NCBI GenBank assembly: GCA_027080755.1
Contig: JALWQC010000281.1
Span: 1-5,277 of the forward strand
Reading direction: 5' to 3'
Source: Paracoccaceae bacterium
Lineage (GTDB): Bacteria > Pseudomonadota > Alphaproteobacteria > Rhodobacterales > Rhodobacteraceae
Length of the DNA: 5,277 bases
Shown here: positions 1 through 5,277 of the stretch, one piece after another
How positions within the stretch are numbered: position 1 is the stretch's first letter
How the letters are laid out: every line of letters begins with the position of its first letter
Notes under the pieces: generated by a model
Seen by the model: only the letters and a program-made list of their open reading frames with translations
The model's database searches: none
Told to the model about the DNA's origin: nothing
Program-made: the position numbers and the translations under genes

Positions 1-150
1 CTCGACGCCCTCCTCGGCGCGCCGGACGAGGCGGAGGGCATCGTTACCGACGAGGAAACCCTGCAGGAGGCCGCCGAAATCCCGCCGTTGCCGGAGGACG
101 AGCCTTTCTTCGGCCAGCCCCTCGACGCTCTGGAAGAGGTGGAAGAGGCC
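1..150 (+). repeat. Intragenic repeat, copy 1 (50-residue conserved core)
   Basis: Together with 226-375 this forms a direct repeat of period 225 bases (75 codons) inside the acidic gene. The core begins LDALLGAPDEAEG and ends FGQPLDALEEVEEA. Bases 1-86 equal 226-311 exactly. Over the 150-base core only six positions differ (87, 88, 123, 126, 129 and 130), and every change is synonymous. The block may continue left of the window, so the true copy number is unknown. A 25-residue spacer at 151-225, also acidic, separates the two cores. Confidence 0.93.
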
Positions 151-1113
151 GTGGCGGAAACGCCGGAACAGGCCCTCGACATCCCCGACACCGTCGAGGA
201 CGCGCTGGAGGATGTGGACGCCGATCTCGACGCCCTCCTCGGCGCGCCGGACGAGGCGGAGGGCATCGTTACCGACGAGGAAACCCTGCAGGAGGCCGCC
301 GAAATCCCGCCCCTGCCGGAGGACGAGCCTTTCTTCGGCCAGCCCCTTGATGCCTTGGAAGAGGTGGAAGAGGCCCCCGACGTCGTCGAGGGGATAAACC
401 CCGATCTGCCACCCATTCAGGAAACGCCTGCGATGGTCCCCCCGCCTGTTCCCGATACGGATCAGGGTGATACCGCCCCCTGGAAAACCGTCACGCCCGA
501 AGAGATGGACGAGGACGAAGAGCCCCCCGCGGACAATGTTGTAACTCCCTTCGCCCCGACCGAAAAAACCGGCGGGGAAGAGGACGATTTTCTGGCCGCG
601 ATCCAGGAGGCCACAAAAGAGGACGTGAAGCTGACCCTCGTCCCCGATGTCGAGGAAGAACCGGAGTTCGACGAGGACGAGCTGCTCGCCACCTTCCGCT
701 CGCAGATAGAGGCCGAGGACGCGTTGGAGGCCCGCCCCCCCGCCGACGGGGAAGAGCCCCACATCCCCGAGGAACTAATCGGGCGACGGGCGCGGGTGCC
801 GGACCTTTCGGGGCTGAAATCCTCGCTTTCCAACAGCCGGGAAACGCGGACTGCAGAAGTGGCCGAGGCCAAGCCGCGCAGACTGTTCCGCCGCGGATTT
901 GTCCTGACCATGGTCCTGTTTACCCTGCTGGCGGCGCTTTATGTCCTGAACGGGCTGGTGGTGAAACTGGTGCCGGCGCTGGCCCCGTATATGGAAATCT
1001 ACGTCCATATTGTCGATGTCATTCGGGCTATCGCCGCCAAAATCGGACATCTTGTCTGGGGGTGGATGGTGCTGGGTTTTGACTGGGTGATGTCGAAAAT
1101 CAACGGGGCCTGA
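1..1113 (+). CDS. 3' part of an acidic, repeat-containing single-pass membrane protein (5' end outside window)
   Basis: The frame is open from base 1 to the TGA at 1111-1113, giving 370 residues, so the start lies to the left. A TTG at 88 is only an internal leucine codon inside a repeat. About the first 290 residues are dominated by Glu, Asp, Pro and Ala, are probably disordered, and begin with a 75-residue tandem repeat. A basic stretch (AKPRRLFRRG, about 870-897) then precedes one strong membrane helix (about 898-972). About 45 residues with amphipathic or aromatic character follow (HLVWGWMVLGFDWVM near the end). By the positive-inside rule the acidic part should be cytoplasmic and the short tail periplasmic. 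The C-terminal layout resembles the Rhodobacteraceae zinc-ribbon (MJ0042-type) membrane proteins, often found near ftsE/ftsX. That is a tentative inference, because the N-terminal CxxC ribbon that would prove it is not in view. The coding call is firm; the function is unknown. Confidence 0.9.
   Translation, partial: LDALLGAPDEAEGIVTDEETLQEAAEIPPLPEDEPFFGQPLDALEEVEEAVAETPEQALDIPDTVEDALEDVDADLDALLGAPDEAEGIVTDEETLQEAAEIPPLPEDEPFFGQPLDALEEVEEAPDVVEGINPDLPPIQETPAMVPPPVPDTDQGDTAPWKTVTPEEMDEDEEPPADNVVTPFAPTEKTGGEEDDFLAAIQEATKEDVKLTLVPDVEEEPEFDEDELLATFRSQIEAEDALEARPPADGEEPHIPEELIGRRARVPDLSGLKSSLSNSRETRTAEVAEAKPRRLFRRGFVLTMVLFTLLAALYVLNGLVVKLVPALAPYMEIYVHIVDVIRAIAAKIGHLVWGWMVLGFDWVMSKINGA
226..375 (+). 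repeat. Intragenic repeat, copy 2 (50-residue conserved core)
   Basis: This is the second visible copy, encoding exactly the same 50 residues as 1-150. Similarity stops abruptly after 375: copy 1 continues with Val-Ala-Glu-Thr, whereas copy 2 continues with Pro-Asp-Val-Val. This therefore appears to be the last unit of the array on the C-terminal side. Neither copy contains a hydrophobic segment or a cysteine. Confidence 0.93.
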
Positions 1114-1127
1114 GGCGCACCGGATGG

Positions 1128-1147
1128 AAAGCCCCCCAATGGGCTTT
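1128..1147. terminator. Bidirectional-type terminator hairpin between convergent genes
   Basis: An exact 7-bp stem (AAAGCCC at 1128-1134 and GGGCTTT at 1141-1147) encloses the six-base loop CCCAAT. It lies in the 41-base gap between two converging stop codons (TGA at 1111-1113 on plus, TAG at 1157-1155 on minus). The A and T ends of the stem give each strand a short T run after the G/C arm, as expected of a hairpin serving both genes. The T runs are only three bases long, so efficiency is uncertain. Confidence 0.6.
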
Positions 1148-1154
1148 ATGCCCC

Positions 1155-3593
1155 CTAGAACCGGTCCATCAGCCGTTTAAGATACTCCCGTTCGGACTCG
1201 GGGCGGCTTTGCTCGCCGGCGCGGCGGCGGATTTCATTCAGAAGCTGTTGCGCGCGGTCCAGATTTTTCTGTTCCTGCAACAGGGTTTCCCCCGTTTCGC
1301 TGCGCCCCGTTTCCCCCAACGGCCGGCCGAGCGGGTCTGATCCGGCCGCGCCTGTGCCGTCGGGTTGCGTCCCGTTTTGCCCCTGCGCCTGTTGCATTTG
1401 TTCGCCAAGCTGGCGGATCCCCTCGCGCAGGTTTTCCAGCGCCTCGGCCTGCTGGTCCAGACCGCCGTTGATATCCCCGTTTTGCAGGCTTTGCTGTGCC
1501 CCGTCCATATTCTTTTCCGCCTCGTCCAGCGCTGGCTGATCCCCGCCCGGTTGCTGCCCGAGCCGGTCCAGATAGTCGCGCAAGGCCTGCTGTCGATCCG
1601 CCAGATCCTGCAAATCCTGCGACGGGATTTCCCCGTTTTGCGCCCCTTGCTGCAGCTTTCGATAGGTCTCGTCCGCCAGATCCTGCTGTTCCTTCAGCGC
1701 CTCCTGCAACTGCTGCAATGTCTCAGCCGAAGGGTTCTTCCCCGGCACGACCTGCAGATTTTCCAGCATCTGCCCAAGCTGGTCCAGCATCTGCTGTGCA
1801 TCCCGGTTTTGCCCCTGCTCCATCAGCTTCTGCATCTGGTCCAGCAGGCCCTGAAGGGTTTTGTCGTCCAGTTGCGGCGGGGTCTGTCCCGTCTGCGGGG
1901 GGGGCTGTTGCTGTGCCTCCTGCGTCAGGGCCTGAAGGTAGTCCTCGATCGCCTGTTTCAATTCCTCGCCCAGTCGGTCAAGGGTTTGCGAATCCGCCCC
2001 CTGTTCCAGCGCCTGCGACAGACGGTCCTGTGCGCGGCGCAACTGCGCGCGGGCATCCCCGAGGGCGCCGTCTTCCAGCAGGACGGCAACGTTCCACAGA
2101 TCCTCGGCCACATCCGCGCGTTCTTGCGGGGAAAGCCCGTCGCGCGACAGACGGGCAAAACGCCGGATCGCAGCGCGCAGGATCAGATACCGCCCCGCCG
2201 AAAGCCCCAGATCCGCCGGTCGATAGCTCACGGCCCGCAGGACGTTCAGGGCCCGTTTGTCGTTGTCGGGGGACCACAGGATATCGCGGCGTTGTTCGGC
2301 AATGGCAGCAGCAAGGGGGACGTAGAACACCCTGGCCGGAAGGTATGTCAGCGTCTGCACCGGTGCGTTTTGCTGTCCGGCCACATCCGTAACGGACAGG
2401 GTTATACGCACGGGCAGATTGGCCCAGACATGTTTGTCCAGATCCGCCCGCAGGGTATCGGAAAAATCCCGGGCATCGCCGGAAAAGGGCATGGGCAGAT
2501 CCAGAACAATCGCGTCGCGCGGCACCGGTTCGGCCTGCAGCCCGTAGCGGCGATCAACCGCGGCAAGCTCCAGCGTGATCGTCGCCGTCCCGCTTTGCAC
2601 GCCCATATCGTCCGAGGCCTTGAAGGGCAGCAGCATCCCGCCCCCGCCCCCGCCCCCGCGCGACGGCGGGCCGTCAAAGGCGACAACAGGCGGAGCATCC
2701 GGTGCAATCGCGAAATTCCAGTTTGCCAGCAGGTCCCGACCGGCCTTTACCACAACCCGCCCGGCCTGCGTAACGGGCAGTGTCGCGGTTTGTAGGCTTG
2801 CGTCCTTGCCGCTCAGGGGGACGTGCCGGCCGGATACCCCGTCCTGCATCTCCAGCCCCTTGGCCAGCCCGTAGACCCGCACGACCAGTTCTGTTCCTTG
2901 CGGCACCGACAGCAGCTGCCCTGCGGGCAGGTCCGGCAGATAGATCGCGGGTTGGCCGGAATAGGGCGGCGGGGTTGCCCATGCCTCCAGACTAAGGCCG
3001 TCAACGGTTACCACGGACGGCCCTGCCAGACCGGAACGGTGCAGCAGATCGCGCGGGCCAAGGGGGGCGAAAACCACGGCCAGCAGCGCCAGAACCAGCG
3101 CCATCAGCCGCAGACCGGCAGGGTCGCGCGCGGGCAAATCCGGCCTCGGGGCGGGGACCTCCAACCTGCCGGCCAGAACCGCCATCCGCCCCTGATACCG
3201 CTGCCAAAGCCGGTCCCGCAGCGGATCCCCTGCCCCCGCGGCCATATGATCGCGCAGCGCGGCAAGCGGGCGGTGCGGATCCGTGGCATCCAGCCGCGCC
3301 AGCGCCTGCCCCCATGTGGGCCGCCGGAACCCCGACGCCCCCCGCACAAGCAATCCCGCGCCGGCCAGCACAAGCCCCGCAAACAGCCCCTTGGCCATCA
3401 GCGGCGGCAGATAGGAAAACCCGTCAAAGGCGGCAAAGGCATAGGTTGCCAGCAGCAGGGTGGCCAGCGGCCAGAACCCCTGCGCCAGACGCTCGCCCCA
3501 CAGCCCGAGCGCGGACAACAGAATACGCCCCCGCATATGTCGCAGGACCTGCCCGTATCTGTCATCCGAGGCCTCCGGCCTGTGCCGCTCCAT
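1155..3593 (-). CDS. TIGR02302/DUF4175 family membrane protein
   Basis: The 812-residue protein has the length and architecture of the alphaproteobacterial TIGR02302 (DUF4175) family, whose biochemical role I do not know to be established. Membrane helices lie at about residues 40-57, 67-84 and 161-178. A probable periplasmic, beta-rich part (about 190-425) includes the ATPPPYSGQPAIYLP and FKASDDMGV segments I associate with the family. An alpha-helical part (430-515) is followed by a Gln/Glu/Leu-rich coiled-coil stretch (about 515-745). The closing segment, NEIRRRAGEQSRPESEREYL to the final Arg-Phe, is also typical. The ATG at 3593 is chosen because AAGGAAAGGG lies just upstream; Met20 has a poorer site. 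An unusual Gly7 run occupies residues 313-319. The gene starts 27 bases after the lysA stop, so it is probably cotranscribed with it. Family assignment is from remembered motifs. Confidence 0.87.
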   Translation of the reverse strand: MERHRPEASDDRYGQVLRHMRGRILLSALGLWGERLAQGFWPLATLLLATYAFAAFDGFSYLPPLMAKGLFAGLVLAGAGLLVRGASGFRRPTWGQALARLDATDPHRPLAALRDHMAAGAGDPLRDRLWQRYQGRMAVLAGRLEVPAPRPDLPARDPAGLRLMALVLALLAVVFAPLGPRDLLHRSGLAGPSVVTVDGLSLEAWATPPPYSGQPAIYLPDLPAGQLLSVPQGTELVVRVYGLAKGLEMQDGVSGRHVPLSGKDASLQTATLPVTQAGRVVVKAGRDLLANWNFAIAPDAPPVVAFDGPPSRGGGGGGGMLLPFKASDDMGVQSGTATITLELAAVDRRYGLQAEPVPRDAIVLDLPMPFSGDARDFSDTLRADLDKHVWANLPVRITLSVTDVAGQQNAPVQTLTYLPARVFYVPLAAAIAEQRRDILWSPDNDKRALNVLRAVSYRPADLGLSAGRYLILRAAIRRFARLSRDGLSPQERADVAEDLWNVAVLLEDGALGDARAQLRRAQDRLSQALEQGADSQTLDRLGEELKQAIEDYLQALTQEAQQQPPPQTGQTPPQLDDKTLQGLLDQMQKLMEQGQNRDAQQMLDQLGQMLENLQVVPGKNPSAETLQQLQEALKEQQDLADETYRKLQQGAQNGEIPSQDLQDLADRQQALRDYLDRLGQQPGGDQPALDEAEKNMDGAQQSLQNGDINGGLDQQAEALENLREGIRQLGEQMQQAQGQNGTQPDGTGAAGSDPLGRPLGETGRSETGETLLQEQKNLDRAQQLLNEIRRRAGEQSRPESEREYLKRLMDRF
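2636..2660 (-). repeat. Hexanucleotide (CGGGGG) tract with G-quadruplex potential, coding for polyglycine
   Basis: On the plus strand, CCCCCG occurs three times in a row (2641-2658), flanked by CCCG on the left and CG on the right. The minus strand, which is the coding strand here, therefore carries three runs of five G and one of three G, separated by single C bases. This fits the usual intramolecular G-quadruplex pattern. It is translated as Gly313-Gly319 of the DUF4175 protein. Gain or loss of a hexamer would change the protein by two glycines without a frameshift. Confidence 0.85.
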
Positions 3594-3620
3594 CCCCGCC
3601 CTTTCCTTGAAGGTGGTGCC

Positions 3621-4889
3621 CTAGGTCATCCAGTCGGGGATTGTATCGCGGTTTATCATGTCTTCATAGGTCGGGCGCGGGCGAACCACGGCAAATTGAT
3701 CCCCGTTCACCAGAACCTCGGGGATCAGCGGGCGGGTGTTGTATTCGCTGGCCATCACCGCGCCGTATGCCCCGGCCGAGCGGAACGCCACCAAATCCCC
3801 CGCCTGCAACATCGGCAAATCGCGCTGCTTGGCAAAGGTATCGCCGGTTTCACATACCGGACCGACGATATCCACGGGGTGTTGTTCCGCGCCCGGAGCC
3901 GGCTCGGCAACCGGCACAATATCGTGGTGGGCGTCATACATGGCAGGGCGGACAAGATCGTTCATCGCCGCATCGACAATCAGGAAATCGCGTCCCTCGC
4001 CTTCCTTGCGGTAAATCACCGAGGTAACCAGCAGGCCGGCATTCCCCGCGATCAGGCGCCCCGGCTCTATTTCTATTTCACAGCCCAGATCCCCCAGCGT
4101 GCGGCGGATCACATCGCCATATTCCATCGGCAGGGGCGGCGCCTCGTTCGAGCGGGTGTAGGGAATCCCCAGCCCCCCGCCAAGATCGAGCCGGCGGATA
4201 TCATGCCCGTCGGCGCGCAATTCCCGCGTCAGATCCGCGACCTTGGAAAAGGCGGCCTCGTAAGGGGCCAGATCGGTCAGCTGGCTGCCGATGTGGACAT
4301 CAATACCGACGACCTCCAATCCTTCCATCGCGGCGGCTTCGGCGTAAACCGCGCGGGCCTTGCTAATCGGGATGCCGAATTTGTTTTCCGACTTGCCGGT
4401 GGCAATTTTGGCGTGGGTTTTGGCGTCCACATCGGGATTGACCCGCACCGCAATTGGCGCCACTTTCCCCAGCTCCAGCGCCACCTCGTTCAGCACCCGC
4501 ATTTCAGGCTCGCTTTCAACGTTGAACTGGCGGATCCCCTGCGTCAGGGCCGCGTGCATTTCCGCGCGGGTTTTGCCAACGCCGGAAAACACAATCTTTT
4601 CCCCCGGAACGCCGGCAGTAATCGCGCGGGCATATTCCCCGCCCGAAACCACATCCATCCCCGCCCCGAGGTCGGCCATGATGCGCAAAACCGCCATGTT
4701 GGAATTGGCCTTCATCGCATAGCACACCAGATGGTCCATGCCGGCCAGCGCCTCGTCGAACACCTGATAGTGGCGTTGAAGGGTGGCCGTCGAATAGACA
4801 TAAAACGGCGTGCCGACGTTGGCCGCTATTTCGCTTAAGGGGACGTCTTCGGCATACAGCGTGCCGTTGCGGTAAATAAAATGGTCCAT
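3621..4889 (-). CDS. lysA: Diaminopimelate decarboxylase
   Basis: This PLP-dependent enzyme converts meso-2,6-diaminopimelate to L-lysine and CO2, the last step of lysine synthesis, in the cytoplasm. The 422-residue product is full length for the family (group IV, alanine-racemase-type fold). Visible motifs are YAMKANSN with the PLP lysine at 60, HIGSQ at 199-203, the glycine-rich LDLGGGLG at 234-241, EIEPGR at 273-278 (phosphate and substrate binding), GPVCETGD at 343-350 with the cysteine completing the partner subunit's active site, and SAGAYG with Tyr375 near the cofactor. The ATG at 4889 is chosen over a TTG 16 codons upstream. It has GGAG six bases before it, and family members begin MDHF followed by a Tyr-Arg/Gly-rich segment. 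No key residue is missing. It is probably the first gene of a unit with the DUF4175 gene. Confidence 0.97.
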   Translation of the reverse strand: MDHFIYRNGTLYAEDVPLSEIAANVGTPFYVYSTATLQRHYQVFDEALAGMDHLVCYAMKANSNMAVLRIMADLGAGMDVVSGGEYARAITAGVPGEKIVFSGVGKTRAEMHAALTQGIRQFNVESEPEMRVLNEVALELGKVAPIAVRVNPDVDAKTHAKIATGKSENKFGIPISKARAVYAEAAAMEGLEVVGIDVHIGSQLTDLAPYEAAFSKVADLTRELRADGHDIRRLDLGGGLGIPYTRSNEAPPLPMEYGDVIRRTLGDLGCEIEIEPGRLIAGNAGLLVTSVIYRKEGEGRDFLIVDAAMNDLVRPAMYDAHHDIVPVAEPAPGAEQHPVDIVGPVCETGDTFAKQRDLPMLQAGDLVAFRSAGAYGAVMASEYNTRPLIPEVLVNGDQFAVVRPRPTYEDMINRDTIPDWMT

Positions 4890-4895
4890 CGGGTG

Positions 4896-4899
4896 CTCC
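4896..4899 (-). promoter_or_regulatory. Ribosome binding site that fixes the lysA start
   Basis: GGAG on the minus strand lies six bases before the ATG at 4889-4887. The longer reading that starts at the TTG at 4937 would begin in the stretch next to the terminator and lie over the possible promoter. This site therefore supports the shorter 422-residue protein. Confidence 0.7.
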
Positions 4900-4914
4900 G
4901 TTATCCAGTGGCGC

Positions 4915-4944
4915 GATATAACGGCATGACGGGGCAATGGCCAA
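4915..4944 (-). promoter_or_regulatory. Possible sigma-70-type promoter for lysA
   Basis: On the minus strand, TTGGCC (4944-4939) and TATATC (4920-4915) are separated by 18 bases; each matches four of six consensus positions. The predicted start would be near 4908, leaving a leader of about 19 bases that contains the GGAG. Placement between the upstream gene's terminator and lysA is sensible. The match is weak, however, and alphaproteobacterial promoters are poorly predicted by eye. Confidence 0.3.
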
Positions 4945-4946
4945 GC

Positions 4947-4974
4947 AAAAAGACCGCCGCGTTACCCGCGGCGG
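4947..4974 (-). terminator. Intrinsic terminator after the molybdopterin-type gene
   Basis: Reading the minus strand, a perfect 8-bp G/C stem (CCGCCGCG at 4974-4967 and CGCGGCGG at 4961-4954) encloses the loop GGTAA and is followed by TCTTTTT (4953-4947). It begins 17 bases after the TAG at 4994-4992 of the gene to the right. A TTTT run also follows the stem on the plus strand, but nothing obvious is transcribed toward it from the left. It should separate that gene from lysA transcriptionally. Confidence 0.8.
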
Positions 4975-4991
4975 CCTGTTTTCGGCTGTGT

Positions 4992-5277
4992 CTATTCCAC
5001 AACGATGTGATAGATCGACCAGATCCACCAGTCATCCGGCATATTTGCCAGATCGACCCGCTCCGCACGGGGGAAAACAACATGGGTCGGGCCGTAATCC
5101 CCGATCGCAAAGGGGATGCCGTCGCGTTTCAGCGCCACAACCGCCCCTTTTTCAATCGCCTCGTTAAAGGGGATTTCAACCGCATAGCCATCCAGCGCCC
5201 GGATTGTCACCGTGTCACCGGTTGCACCTGCGGCGCGCAGAACGTCCTCCAACAAAGGGCCTTCGAATGTGTAGACC
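4992..5277 (-). CDS. Small molybdopterin-binding-domain oxidoreductase, C-terminal part (5' end outside window)
   Basis: The minus-strand frame is open from the right edge to the TAG at 4994-4992, giving 94 residues. A TTG at 5255 is internal, because the frame continues upstream as VYTFEGPLLEDVL, a typical family segment. The pattern of DVLRAAGA, then VTIRALDGYAVEIP, then VALKRDGIPFAIGDYGPTHVVFP, then a Trp-rich WWIWSIYHIVVE end, matches small proteins with a sulfite-oxidase-type molybdopterin-binding fold (PF00174). These are usually about 150-170 residues, often with a signal peptide, and usually of unknown substrate. The N-terminal part, where a signal peptide or Mo-ligating cysteine would be, is not in view, so cofactor binding cannot be judged. 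The family call comes from recalled motifs. The gene ends in its own terminator, so a link with lysA is not implied. Confidence 0.75.
   Translation of the reverse strand, partial: VYTFEGPLLEDVLRAAGATGDTVTIRALDGYAVEIPFNEAIEKGAVVALKRDGIPFAIGDYGPTHVVFPRAERVDLANMPDDWWIWSIYHIVVE

Noticed and set aside
88..90. TTG as the start of the acidic gene
   Set aside because: The frame is open to base 1, and the sequence before it is an exact copy of 226-311, which is clearly coding. The matching codon in copy 2 is CTG, also leucine.
462..911. A 149-codon Ser-rich open frame on the minus strand
   Set aside because: It is antisense to the Glu/Asp-rich region of the acidic gene. GAG and GAC codons read backwards give Ser- and Val-type codons, so the composition is explained by the real gene.
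1365..2795. A 476-codon open frame on the plus strand
   Set aside because: It is antisense to the DUF4175 gene. Its Leu/Gln/Arg-rich product mirrors the Gln-rich coiled-coil codons on the other strand.
3601..3625. Small dyad (CCTT-G-AAGG) and CCTAGG at the lysA/DUF4175 junction as a regulatory element
   Set aside because: The stem is only four base pairs with a one-base loop, and there is no T run. The stretch is better explained as the ribosome binding site of the next gene plus the lysA stop codon.
2823..4838. A 671-codon open frame on the plus strand across lysA and the DUF4175 gene
   Set aside because: It lies antisense to two clearly recognised genes and spans their junction. Its translation is rich in Arg, Gly, Pro, His and Gln with no family motif. 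This is the usual shadow frame of high-GC DNA.
4887..4937. N-terminal extension of LysA from a TTG at 4937
   Set aside because: The added 16 residues (MPRHAVISRHWITEHP) are not family-like, and they overlap the possible promoter. The ATG at 4889 has a well-placed GGAG.

Overview
The window looks like chromosomal DNA from a high-GC alphaproteobacterium, most likely of the Rhodobacterales/Rhodobacteraceae. The evidence is the G/C-rich third codon positions, a diaminopimelate decarboxylase of the alphaproteobacterial type, and next to it a TIGR02302/DUF4175 membrane protein, a family typical of that class. No RNA gene, CRISPR array, insertion sequence or prophage gene is visible. Coding density is very high, and no gene-free stretch exceeds about 105 bases.

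Layout, left to right. (1) Positions 1-1113, plus strand, hold the 3' part of a gene whose start lies outside the window. It encodes an extremely acidic protein with a 75-residue in-frame tandem repeat and one C-terminal membrane segment. (2) Positions 1114-1154 are a short gap between converging genes, with a bidirectional-type hairpin. (3) Positions 1155-3593, minus strand, encode an 812-residue TIGR02302/DUF4175 protein with three N-terminal membrane segments and a long glutamine-rich coiled-coil tail. (4) Positions 3621-4889, minus strand, are lysA, 27 bases upstream of the DUF4175 gene and probably cotranscribed with it. (5) Positions 4890-4991 contain an intrinsic terminator for the gene to the right and a possible lysA promoter. 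(6) Positions 4992-5277, minus strand, are the 3' part of a small molybdopterin-binding-type oxidoreductase gene.

How the genes work together: LysA makes L-lysine from meso-diaminopimelate, the precursor shared by lysine and peptidoglycan cross-links. The DUF4175 protein behind it is an envelope protein of unknown role, and the acidic membrane protein converges on this pair. The molybdopterin-type gene is separated from lysA by a terminator, so it is probably a separate unit.

I see no convincing new multi-gene system. The best points for a second look are the acidic 75-residue repeat, whose two visible copies differ only at synonymous sites, and a G-quadruplex-type hexanucleotide tract that encodes seven glycines inside the DUF4175 gene.
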